A stretch of DNA of 64,000 nt from DQWO01 sp964478545. Its GTDB lineage: Bacteria; Desulfobacterota; Anaeroferrophillalia; Anaeroferrophillales; Anaeroferrophillaceae. The notes under the pieces were generated by a model, which saw nothing but the letters and a program-made list of their open reading frames with translations, was not told the origin of the DNA and ran no database searches. Every line of letters begins with the position of its first letter. Position 1 is the first letter of the stretch. The DNA lies in the NCBI GenBank assembly GCA_964478545.1, contig CAYZIS010000013.1:6051-70050 (forward strand), in the 5' to 3' direction. Made by a program: the position numbers and the translations under genes. Below, piece by piece: positions 53,155 to 60,959 of the stretch.

Positions 53155-53806
53155 AATTGATCTGGTTCCTGATGACTATCGGCAGTCACTGGGCCTCCGG
53201 CGAGTGCTGACTCAGTTTATCGCTGTTTTTTTCTGTCTGGTCCTGATTGTTGCCGGTGGTCGTTTGTGGCTTGGACAATTGATGCGCTCAGAGAAAAGGA
53301 TGGTTGAGAAACTGGGGGTTAGTGAGAGTGCCCTCCTGAACAAACAGAAAAGCATAGCCGATCTGCGGGAACAAAAAAGAGGTTTAACCGAACGGCTGGC
53401 GGTTCTGGATATGCTGCGTGGCGGCCCCCAGGCCGTCCGCTTATTTGAAGTTGTGGATCGATCTATCAACCCGTCAATCTGGTTTGACGACTGGAAGTTT
53501 GTCCGGGAAGCGAAAAAAACGGAAAAAAAACCGCATGGCCAGCTCCAGGCAGGATATTTTATCGTTATTCCGGCGGAAAAAAAACAGGGGAGTGGGGGTG
53601 AAGTCTGGCGGAAGAACATGCATATGGATATCTCCGGGCAGGCGCTCAACCATGCCTCACTGGCTGATTTCGTCCGCAAGCTGCTGGTCCAGCCGGAAAT
53701 TGATGACGTCAAGGTGATTTCAACCTTAACCCGCCAGTATCAGGGGGCTGAAGTCATCAATTATGATCTGGTGGTGCTGGTCCATCCCAAAAGGAAGAAA
53801 TTGTGA
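53141..53806 (+). CDS. pilN: PilN-like inner-membrane alignment protein
   Basis: The 221-residue protein starts MTMREIDLVPDDYRQSL, fitting the PilM-binding N-terminal motif, then a membrane helix (about 22-47), a coiled coil (about 58-90) and a periplasmic ferredoxin-like domain ending NHASLADFVRKLL and YDLVVLVHP. ATG 53141 follows GAGAGGG; ATG 53147 is possible. The gene overlaps pilM by 14 nt and pilO by 4 nt. Divergent from model PilN, so the call rests partly on gene order. Confidence 0.83.
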   Translation: MTMREIDLVPDDYRQSLGLRRVLTQFIAVFFCLVLIVAGGRLWLGQLMRSEKRMVEKLGVSESALLNKQKSIADLREQKRGLTERLAVLDMLRGGPQAVRLFEVVDRSINPSIWFDDWKFVREAKKTEKKPHGQLQAGYFIVIPAEKKQGSGGEVWRKNMHMDISGQALNHASLADFVRKLLVQPEIDDVKVISTLTRQYQGAEVINYDLVVLVHPKRKKL

Positions 53807-54363
53807 TTGATCATCTGTTGAAACGGGGAATTCCTCCGAGGATCATGTATCTTGTTCTGGTTTCTATTGTCCTGCTTACCGGTTTGGCTTCCTATCTCTA
53901 TCTCTATAAAAAACCCCTGGCCGAGTATGACAGGCTGAAACATAATCATATCCTCCTGCAGGGTAAGACGGGAAACAAGTCCCAGGTGCAGGCGGATCTT
54001 GATCGGCTTACAAAAGAAATACAGGGCATTCGGCAGGAGCTTCAGGGCGATACCCCTGCATTGTCAGTGAATGCCCTGGTTGCCTATGCCATTGAAAAGA
54101 TTGACGTCATTTCCGACCGGCATCAGGTTCAATTTGTCAGTGTCAAACCCGGAACCGGCAATCGGGTGTTCCAGTTTGAAGAGATTCCTTTTGTGGTTGA
54201 AGTAGCCGGGGATTATTTCAGCCTCTACGGATGGCTGTATGATCTTGAGAAGGAATTGGGTCCCATGGTGGTAAAAGAGTATGAGCTGAAGCCAGATAAC
54301 CGGACGAAAAAACTGACGATGAAACTGGAGATAGCTTCCTATCGACCGGTGGAGATGAAATGA
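53803..54363 (+). CDS. pilO: PilO-like inner-membrane alignment protein
   Basis: The 186-residue protein has a membrane helix (about 12-30), a coiled coil (about 40-80) and a periplasmic domain with VVEVAGDYFSLYGWLYDLEKE, a PilO signature. PilO pairs with PilN. The start is GTG 53803, overlapping the pilN stop by 4 nt. Confidence 0.85.
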   Translation: MIDHLLKRGIPPRIMYLVLVSIVLLTGLASYLYLYKKPLAEYDRLKHNHILLQGKTGNKSQVQADLDRLTKEIQGIRQELQGDTPALSVNALVAYAIEKIDVISDRHQVQFVSVKPGTGNRVFQFEEIPFVVEVAGDYFSLYGWLYDLEKELGPMVVKEYELKPDNRTKKLTMKLEIASYRPVEMK

Positions 54364-54728
54364 TGGCAAAACTTATCAGCAGTATCCTGCTGGCGGCCAG
54401 CCTTTTTATTGCCATACCGGCTTTTTCCACCGAGGTGGGGATGCCGTTGCACCTAAGCCGGGATCCTTTCGCCCACCCGGTGTTGGTACAAGTTTCTGCA
54501 CCATCACCACCAACGGTGGTGAAGGTTGATGACGCAGATGTCTGGAAGGAGAAAATCCATCTGCAGGCCATTATGATTACCCGTAAGTGGACGATTGCCA
54601 ACGTTAATGGGAAGCTGCTCACTCCCGGGGAGAGCGTTGAGGGGTATAAGCTGGTCAAGGTGATGGAACGAAAGGTTCTGTTCAGGAAGGATGGCAGAGA
54701 TATCCTGGTGAGGATGGATAATGAGTGA
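54360..54728 (+). CDS. pilP: PilP-like periplasmic protein
   Basis: The 122-residue protein has an N-terminal signal segment (about 5-22) but no lipobox, then a Pro-rich linker and a small beta domain (WKEKIHLQAIMITRKWTIANVNGKLLTPGESVEGYKLVKV is spread over residues 62-100). PilP/GspC-type domains connect the inner-membrane complex to the secretin. The position between pilO and the secretin supports the call; sequence similarity is weak. Confidence 0.75.
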   Translation: MMAKLISSILLAASLFIAIPAFSTEVGMPLHLSRDPFAHPVLVQVSAPSPPTVVKVDDADVWKEKIHLQAIMITRKWTIANVNGKLLTPGESVEGYKLVKVMERKVLFRKDGRDILVRMDNE

Positions 54729-54998
54729 ATAAAAACAGTGAAAAAATGGTGCGAGGTTTGGGGGGAAATCATCAATAGACTTTTTGTCTGAATCTGGCAA
54801 GCTTGTCATTATCAGGATGAATCCGGCAATCGGGTAAAAAATGCTAAACATAGTCCGGTTTATGCCGATGAGATTGTTATGGTATGTGAAAAAGTATCAG
54901 AATTACTAAACTTTTCACTCAATTGCTTTTCCGGATGGTTTCATGTGCCGGCTGAATGGTGTCCGGAATAAAAAGTTGTTTTGTTACTGTGGACTGAG

Positions 54999-57488
54999 AT
55001 GAAACTGAAATTGACACTAAGATTTGTGCTGTTGACCATCTGTATCTGGGGATGTATTGATTCCCTGGTGATTTCGGCTGGCTATGCCCGAGCCGATGAC
55101 CAGGTGATCGGGGCCCAGATTTCAGTGCTTGAACAGAAGACGCCGGCAGAGCTGCAGAGCTTTTTTGCTCGGCTGCGGAACAGCGGTTTCAATACCGTCG
55201 TTCTGAGGGTGTTTCACAACCGCTGTGACCGCTATCACCGGTTTGATCATTCAACGAGCACAACACCGCCGAAAGAAGGGGTCTATTTCCAAACCTCCCA
55301 GGTGCCGGTGGTCAACAACCTGCTGCCTGATGTCTGTCGTGCGGCCCATGCCGAAGGATTGCGGATTTTCGCCTGGATGACGACCCTGCAGGCTAATTAC
55401 AGTTACCGTGATTTGCCCCGGGTCTACGCTTACGATTTTCTCCACAACCGTTATCAGCAAACCGGTGCTCTTGATCCAGCGGCTGAAAAAAACCGGCAGT
55501 TTCTGACGGCGTTATACCGTGACCTGGCTGCCAATCCCATTGACGGCATTCTCTTCCAGGATGACCTCCAGCTCAAACATGCCGAGGGGTTCCATCGCGA
55601 TCCAGCTGGCAAGTCATTTGTCCCCAACGGGGAAACGCTGTATCGTTATGGTGAGGAGGGGAAGCGGATTACTGATTATCGACCGGCCTTCTGGAAGTGG
55701 AATGAACAAAAAGCATCTTCTCTCCAGTGCCTGGCTAATTCCATTATGGAGGCCTGCCGGCAGGTGAAACCTGGCTTGCGGTTTGCTCAGAATATTCATT
55801 ATGAACTTTTGCTGAAACCGCGCTGGGGTCGGGCTTGGTTCTCCCAGACGCCTGAGTCGCTGGTTTCTTCAGCCGCCAATTATTTTTTTGTCATGTCTTT
55901 TCAGCGGCAAATCCGTCAGGAACTTGACGTTGTTTCGGATAAGGAACTTGATGAAGTCATGAACCGGATGTTTTGTTCCAACCCGCTTTTGGACCAGAAC
56001 CAGCATCAGCTGATTTTCAAACTTCAGGTGACAGACTGGCAGAGCGGTGAACCTGAATCACCCAAACGAATGGCCCGGATGCTCCGCCTGTTGAAACAGT
56101 CAAATCATCTATCGGCGATCATGACCCCCTATAATAAAAATTATTTTGCCCGGGAAATAGGAAGTTTTGCCGCTCGGAAAGAGGTTGTCGTTACTCCCGC
56201 AGCAATGCCGGCGGCAGACGTTCATCCCGTCGTTGTCAAGCCTTCCCGGAAACCTGCTAAAGCCAGTTCTGCTCCGGCAAAAGAGAAGAAGAACCTGGTT
56301 ACCATGACTTTTCGTGATACTGATATAGCTGAAGTTTTTGAGATGTTGGCAAAAGGATATCGGGTTAACATCCTTATGGGTAAAGGGGTGGATGGTGATG
56401 TCTCATGCAGCCTTTATGATATGAAACTGGATGATGCCATCTACACCATTGCCGAGGCGGTGGGCTGTGGGGTTGAAATGGTAGAGGGTAGCTATCTGAT
56501 TCTTCCCAAGGATCAGCTCAGCGGCTTGGGCGAGGGCCGTCGGGGTGTTGAACTATTGACCTATAAATCGCAATTCGTGGCTCCTGACAATCTCAAGGAG
56601 GCACTCACTGATCATGTTACCAAAAATGCTAAAATTACCATTGTTAAAGAAAACAATATGCTGGTAGTTCAGGATACCAAAGAATCCATTTCCCGCATTA
56701 AACAACTTTTGAAAGACCTTGACCGGCAGCCGGCCCAGGTCCTGATCGAGGCTAAAATTCTGGAGATAACTCTTGATAATTCCGAGACGTTCGGCTTAGA
56801 TTGGAAACGGTTGTTTACCGTGGGAGGAGCTGATGCCACTATTGGCCTCCAGGGGTTTGCCAACCGGACTGCGACCGGTTTTGTGGCCAGCCTGTTTGAC
56901 AGTAAAAAAATTGATATTGTTCTGAATGCCCTGAGCACCAAGGGCAGGTTGCAGACCCTTTCCACCCCAACACTTCTGGCGTTGGAAAACCAGGAAGCTG
57001 AAGTGATGATTGGCGGCCGGCAGGGTTACAAAGTAACCACTACCATAAATCAGGTAACCTCGGAAAGTATTGAATTCCTTGATTCCGGCGTCATCCTCAA
57101 GGTAACGTCATCCATCGATAACCAGGGACGAGTACAGATGCACATTCATCCGGAGGTGAGCACTGGTTCCTTCCAGGATGGCATTCCTTCCCAGAACACC
57201 ACCCTGGTGACCACCGATCTCCTGGCTGATGATGGCCAGACAATCTTTATCGGCGGCTTGATCAGAGAAAAGACTTATCATTCAAAACAGGGGATTCCAA
57301 TACTTGGTGATATCCCCCTGGTGGGCAGGGTATTTTCCAGTACTGAAGAGACCCTTGGCAAAAGTGAAACCATTATCCTGATTACTCCTCATGTTATCAG
57401 CAATGGATATGCTGGAGCCAATCAGAATGAAGTGCGAAAGGCGGCTGAAGTGGAAGATGAGATAGCGATGAGAAGCCCGAAGAGATGA
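54999..57488 (+). CDS. Fusion of a PgaB-like glycoside hydrolase domain and a PilQ/GspD-type secretin
   Basis: The 829-residue protein has a signal peptide (about 1-32, ending YARA). Residues about 35-385 match the C-terminal hydrolase domain of PgaB (GHL13, GH153-like): GFNTVVLRVFHN, FQTSQVPVVNNLLPDVCRAAH, EGLRIFAWM, PIDGILFQDD (about 180-190), RFAQNIHYE, WFSQTPES and LQVTDWQSGEP. After a Pro/Ala/Lys linker (about 400-428) comes a secretin: N-domain TMTFRDTDIAEVFEML, a second N-domain with ENNMLVVQDTKESI, and the secretin core LQTLSTPTLLALENQEA, then GETIILITPHVI-like TIILITPHVI. ATG 54999 is chosen over an in-frame TTG at 54981. No known secretin carries this domain to my knowledge. It closes the operon. 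Confidence 0.87.
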   Translation: MKLKLTLRFVLLTICIWGCIDSLVISAGYARADDQVIGAQISVLEQKTPAELQSFFARLRNSGFNTVVLRVFHNRCDRYHRFDHSTSTTPPKEGVYFQTSQVPVVNNLLPDVCRAAHAEGLRIFAWMTTLQANYSYRDLPRVYAYDFLHNRYQQTGALDPAAEKNRQFLTALYRDLAANPIDGILFQDDLQLKHAEGFHRDPAGKSFVPNGETLYRYGEEGKRITDYRPAFWKWNEQKASSLQCLANSIMEACRQVKPGLRFAQNIHYELLLKPRWGRAWFSQTPESLVSSAANYFFVMSFQRQIRQELDVVSDKELDEVMNRMFCSNPLLDQNQHQLIFKLQVTDWQSGEPESPKRMARMLRLLKQSNHLSAIMTPYNKNYFAREIGSFAARKEVVVTPAAMPAADVHPVVVKPSRKPAKASSAPAKEKKNLVTMTFRDTDIAEVFEMLAKGYRVNILMGKGVDGDVSCSLYDMKLDDAIYTIAEAVGCGVEMVEGSYLILPKDQLSGLGEGRRGVELLTYKSQFVAPDNLKEALTDHVTKNAKITIVKENNMLVVQDTKESISRIKQLLKDLDRQPAQVLIEAKILEITLDNSETFGLDWKRLFTVGGADATIGLQGFANRTATGFVASLFDSKKIDIVLNALSTKGRLQTLSTPTLLALENQEAEVMIGGRQGYKVTTTINQVTSESIEFLDSGVILKVTSSIDNQGRVQMHIHPEVSTGSFQDGIPSQNTTLVTTDLLADDGQTIFIGGLIREKTYHSKQGIPILGDIPLVGRVFSSTEETLGKSETIILITPHVISNGYAGANQNEVRKAAEVEDEIAMRSPKR

Positions 57489-57651
57489 AGATTCTCTGCC
57501 TGAAATATGTCTTTTGTTCAAAAATCCATCCCGGTTCAAGAAAAAATCATTAGCGATTATCCAAAAAGTGTACCGGACATTAGTATCCAGGCATAGCAAG
57601 ATGACGACCGGGCAATGTCTGGAAGCCGACGAAATCAGACTGAAAAGCTGC

Positions 57652-57679
57652 TTGACAGCTTTGTGGTTTTATTGCTAAT
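57652..57679 (+). promoter_or_regulatory. Promoter of the tRNA-Leu gene
   Basis: TTGACA (57652-57657) is a perfect -35 box. With a 16-bp spacer, GCTAAT (57674-57679) keeps the last four bases of the -10 consensus. Transcription would start near 57686, about 14 nt before the tRNA. The segment 57489-57651 shows no gene. Confidence 0.7.
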
Positions 57680-57699
57680 AGCAGTTGCAGAAAATTATC

Positions 57700-57786
57700 G
57701 CCGGAGTGGTGAAATTGGTAGACGCACGGGACTCAAAATCCCGCGGGGGCGACCCCGTCTCGGTTCGATTCCGAGCTTCGGCACCA
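57700..57786 (+). tRNA. tRNA-Leu(CAA)
   Basis: The 87-nt gene folds as a class II tRNA with a long variable arm. The acceptor stem GCCGGAG pairs with CTTCGGC (one G-U pair), followed by discriminator A and an encoded CCA. The anticodon stem CGGGA/TCCCG encloses the loop CTCAAAA, giving anticodon CAA for leucine UUG. The T arm has GGTTCGATTCC. The long variable arm fits leucine. Tyrosine integrases often use such genes as attachment sites, and an integrase pseudogene lies directly behind it. Confidence 0.96.
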
Positions 57787-57796
57787 TTAATATCAA

Positions 57797-57830
57797 GGGG
57801 TTACAGTGTGATATCTGTAACCCCTTTTTT
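57797..57830 (+). terminator. Rho-independent terminator of the tRNA
   Basis: A perfect 10-bp stem GGGGTTACAG/CTGTAACCCC with an 8-nt loop is followed by TTTTTT. It lies 10 nt past the tRNA 3' end. Confidence 0.92.
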
Positions 57831-58512
57831 AATATTTTCTTTGCCTGTGTAATTACGGCAAAAAATATCAATTTCTTATCAGTTGATTGACCGGTACCTT
57901 TATACCTTTTTCCCAGTACATCCATTGCCGATTGAATATGTTTTCCGTTCTGGTGGCTGTATCGTGCAACCATTTGCAAAGTTTTGTGACCTGAAATTCT
58001 TTGCACTGTTGGGAGGTCAATACCAGCCTGGACAAGATGAGTGATGGCTGTATGTCGTAAAGTGTGCGGGACAATTTGCTTCGGATCAAGATCGGCAGCC
58101 TTAACCACTTCCCTGAAGGCGTATTCTGGCCATTTGATATGACCACATCTTGATCGAGATGATGGCAACAGCCACTCTTGCTTGGCATCTGCTGCCTTGA
58201 GATATTCTGCAAGATATTCAGCCAGATTTTTTTATTGGTTGCTCGTGTGTTCCTGCCTTGGCATGTGGGATGTAAATAACTCGACGCTGTAAATCAATAT
58301 TTTCAATCCTAACGGAAAGGATCTCAAACTTTCGCATGGATGTTGCCAGGGCGATTTTGATAAAGGGGTAAATGAAAGGGGCTTGATGTTCTGATGCTGC
58401 CCTCAGTAGTTTTGACACTTGGGGAGTTGTGAGATAAATAATCCTTCCACTATCTTCTTTCAGCCTATTAATTTTGGCTGGATGGTGATTGATCCACTTC
58501 CATTCTACAGAC

Positions 58513-58773
58513 TTAGAAAAGAGATGTGACAGCGCGGCCAACTCTCTGTTGACCGTACTGTTTGTGGGCCTTCTTCCTTATGCAGAAAAAATATGGTGTC
58601 TCTTTTAATGTTTTCCAAAGCCGTTCTTCGTCAAAATTTAATAACTCTGGACAGCTTTCTGCAAACTTTATAAAACGATCAGCTTCATCAACACCCCAAA
58701 CCTTTGCTGTAACTTCAAGTGCGGTGATTTCGTAACTTCCCTCATTGTCATGATCCCAAAATTGAACCTTCTC
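58513..58773 (-). pseudogene. Unidentified gene fragment
   Basis: An 87-codon open stretch on the minus strand without a start codon, between an in-frame stop at 58774-58776 and its end at 58513. The translation has a natural-looking composition (WGVDEADRFIKFAES, FDEERLWKTLKETPYFF), but I do not recognise it. It overlaps the integrase start in another frame, so recombination probably joined two broken genes here. Confidence 0.4.
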
Positions 58774-59026
58774 TCATGAGACCGCTTGTGCGATAGCCCA
58801 CTCGACGAAACTTGAAAGTGTTCTCCGTTGTCTCCGGGTTATCAATCGTCACAGTGAGCCGACGGTCGATGCCGCTGCAAAGGCCTTGAACCGCTTTGAT
58901 ATTTATTCAAAGTTCCGTGATTTCAACACGTTTCATTACCTGCCCTACACTAATTTTTCACGGGGTAGGTGTTTCACCTTCATTGACACAGAGGGCTTGT
59001 GGTTTATACGGGTTGTTGCTATATGA
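58766..59026 (+). pseudogene. Unidentified gene fragment
   Basis: An 86-codon open stretch without a start codon, ending at TGA 59024-59026. It contains PTVDAAAKALNRFDIYSKFR and RCFTFIDTEGLWFIRV, which look like real protein, but I do not recognise the family. It lies between the integrase remains and the hsdM stub and may be the 3' end of a lost cargo gene. Confidence 0.35.
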
Positions 59027-59145
59027 ATATTTTAATTAAGTTTTTATTTAGTAACAAAAAAGATTCGGGTACGCAATGTCTGACCTGAAATCAAGTCTAC
59101 CCACGGTCGCTGTAGCGCCTTCGCAGTATTTAATAGGAACCTTAT

Positions 59146-59295
59146 ATGACAACCAACTTCTCCCAGACTGCGGCCTATATCTGGTCGATGGCCGATCTGC
59201 TGCGCGGTGATTTTAAGCAGTCCCAACAGATGCATACAGACTTTCAGGCTTTTGTCCGTGTGTGTCTGTGGCAAAAAATATTTTGCCGATTTTGA
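59146..59295 (+). pseudogene. hsdM 5' fragment (type I restriction methyltransferase)
   Basis: MTTNFSQTAAYIWSMADLL followed by RGDFKQSQ is the start of a type I HsdM protein, which methylates the recognition site. After about 28 codons the match stops abruptly and unrelated sequence runs to a TGA. An intact HsdM is about 500 residues with NPPF and SAM motifs; none are found here. The rest has been lost. Confidence 0.75.
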
Positions 59296-59328
59296 GTTAA
59301 ACCTCATTTTAAAGTCCCGGAGACGACA

Positions 59329-59391
59329 ATGAGTGCGGTCGCCAAAGAGACCGCTTTTCAGCAGGACATTATCAACCAGATGAGAAATTGA
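59329..59391 (+). pseudogene. First hsdR start fragment
   Basis: A 20-codon frame, MSAVAKETAFQQDIINQM, repeats the N-terminus of the HsdR remnant at 60960 (AFQQDIINQMIEGGW) but stops after RN. Two different hsdR starts 1.6 kb apart suggest that two related type I loci recombined or that the AlbA_2 gene was inserted with a duplication. Confidence 0.65.
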
Positions 59392-59528
59392 AGGACAGAC
59401 CACAATTTTGTTCTTAATGTTCGAAAAATTGCTGAAAATAAAGAGTTAATAATCCAAAATGAAATGTCCAATTTTTCCCTATGACAATATCCTGATGCGG
59501 GCGCTGCCCGCAAAGAAGTGTCATTATC

Positions 59529-59565
59529 AGAATGTTTCTTGTTTTTTTTGAACAAGAAATATTCT
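59529..59565. repeat. 15-bp hairpin upstream of the AlbA_2 gene
   Basis: AGAATGTTTCTTGTT and AACAAGAAATATTCT pair with one mismatch around a 7-nt TTTTTTG loop, 60 bp upstream of the next start. It could be an operator or the terminator of the broken upstream genes. Confidence 0.6.
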
Positions 59566-59625
59566 AAGGCACTGATCGTAATATTGGAAAAAATCGGGCA
59601 CTGATCTCTGTTTGAGAGGGGTTGT

Positions 59626-60954
59626 ATGCCGGAAAACCAGAATATCGAATGGAAAGAATCTTGGCGTAGCGAGTATCTGAAGTGGATTTGCGGTTTCGCC
59701 AATGCCCAGGGGGGTGAACTGGTGATCGGCAAGAACAACCGGGGCGAGGTTGTCGGTATCGATAACGCCCGCAAACTGCTGGAGGATATTCCCAATCAGG
59801 TGCGCGATCTGATGGGGATTCTGGTTGATATTGATCTCCACCAACTAGACGACCTTGATTATCTGGAGATCAAGGTGGAACCCTACCCCTATCCGGTCAG
59901 CCTCAAGGGGGCCTATCATTACCGCAGTGGCAGCACCAAACAGGAGATGAAAGGAGCGGCACTGGACCGTTTTCTGTTGAGAAAGCAGGGGAAACACTGG
60001 GACGGCGTGCCGGTGCCCCATGTTGAAGTGACGGATCTGGATGAAAAGGCCTTGCGGTGGTTCCGGAGCTTGGCGCTTAACAGTAAACGATTGTCTAAAG
60101 CGATTCTTGATGAAAACGATTCCGTCCTAATTGAAAAGCTCCATTTGACGGACGGCGATTACCTTAAGAGGGCCGCGATTCTGCTGTTTCATCCTGATCC
60201 GGAAAAATATGTCACCGGCGCTTATGTCAAAATCGGTTTTTTCCGTACCGATTCCGATTTACTCTACCATGATGAAGTCCACGGCGATCTTTTTGCGCAA
60301 GTCAACCGGACCATTGATCTGTTGTTGACTAAATATTTCCGGGCGATGATCTCCTATGAAGGTTTGCAGCGGATTGAAACCTGGCCGATTCCAGAAGCCG
60401 CCCTGCGCGAGGCGGTGCTGAATGCGATCATCCATAAAGATTATGCCGCTGGTACGCCAATTCAGATCAGTGTTTACGAAGATCGGTTGATGATTTGGGA
60501 CAGTGGCCGGTTGCCGGAAAACTGGACAATTGAGAATCTGATGCAAAAGCATTCATCCGAGCCGTATAATCCTGATATCGCCAATGCGTTCTTCCGTGCG
60601 GGTAGTGTGGAAACATGGGGGCGGGGTATTGAACGGATAATGGACTCCTGCCGGGAAGTGGGATTACCGGCACCAGAATTTAAATATGAGCATACCGGAT
60701 TGTGGGTGATTTTTTCTTTTTTCGGCCAATGTGACGAAAGTTCGGAGAAAACGTCGGAGAAAACGTCGGAGAAAACGTCGGAAAAAATATTAAGGGCGAT
60801 TGAAAAAAACAGGGATATTACAATTGCGGAGCTGGCTGAAATTGCCAGGGTCAGCACTAGATCCATCGAACGAAATATTAAAAAACTTCAGGAACGCGGA
60901 GAGTTGAAGCGAATCGGGGCCGATAAAGGTGGTCATTGGGAGATGTCGAAGTGA
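59626..60954 (+). CDS. AlbA_2/Schlafen-domain putative regulator with ATP-binding and winged-helix regions
   Basis: The 442-residue protein has an AlbA_2 (Schlafen AlbA-like) domain at about 5-120 (NIEWKESWRSEYLKWICGFANAQGG cut short here: IEWKES, GFANAQGG, GIDNARKLLEDI), a central HATPase_c_4-type region (REAVLNAIIHKDYAAG, ISVYEDRLMIWDSGRLP, GRGIERIMDSC), an in-frame spacer of SEKT repeats (about 367-380) and a winged helix (ITIAELAEIARVSTRSIERNIKKL). Such genes are common in defence islands and inside type I restriction loci, and their role is unclear. GAGAGGGG precedes the ATG. Intact, unlike its neighbours. Confidence 0.85.
   Translation: MPENQNIEWKESWRSEYLKWICGFANAQGGELVIGKNNRGEVVGIDNARKLLEDIPNQVRDLMGILVDIDLHQLDDLDYLEIKVEPYPYPVSLKGAYHYRSGSTKQEMKGAALDRFLLRKQGKHWDGVPVPHVEVTDLDEKALRWFRSLALNSKRLSKAILDENDSVLIEKLHLTDGDYLKRAAILLFHPDPEKYVTGAYVKIGFFRTDSDLLYHDEVHGDLFAQVNRTIDLLLTKYFRAMISYEGLQRIETWPIPEAALREAVLNAIIHKDYAAGTPIQISVYEDRLMIWDSGRLPENWTIENLMQKHSSEPYNPDIANAFFRAGSVETWGRGIERIMDSCREVGLPAPEFKYEHTGLWVIFSFFGQCDESSEKTSEKTSEKTSEKILRAIEKNRDITIAELAEIARVSTRSIERNIKKLQERGELKRIGADKGGHWEMSK
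60742..60777 (+). repeat. 12-bp in-frame tandem repeat
   Basis: TCGGAGAAAACG occurs three times exactly plus a degenerate fourth copy, encoding SEKT units between the ATP-binding and winged-helix regions. Copy-number change by slippage would keep the frame and alter linker length. Confidence 0.9.
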
Positions 60955-60959
60955 GCGTT

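Larger units (their letters stand above)
57695..58577 (-). pseudogene. Tyrosine integrase, frameshifted and 5'-truncated
   Basis: Two frames together give an integrase with all catalytic residues: Arg in ATSMRKFEIL and the Lys hairpin HAKAGTHEQ in the first frame (58577 to 58218); HTLRHTAITHL, SGHKTLQMVARYSH in the second. The break lies at a run of seven A on the minus strand (near 58231-58237): skipping the frame there restores LAEYLKAADAKQEWLL. The N-terminal arm is missing; an in-frame stop at 58578-58580 precedes RRPTNSTVNRELAAL. The second frame has no stop before 57695, so it reads antisense through the terminator and the whole tRNA. That is typical of elements integrated at tRNA 3' ends. 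A sequencing error in the A run is possible. Confidence 0.82.

Noticed and set aside
57700..57786. Protein tail VPKLGIEPRRGRPRG encoded antisense to the tRNA
   Set aside because: This is the antisense reading of tRNA-Leu. Such tails are a known artefact on integrase and other frames next to tRNAs, so I do not treat it as a protein domain.
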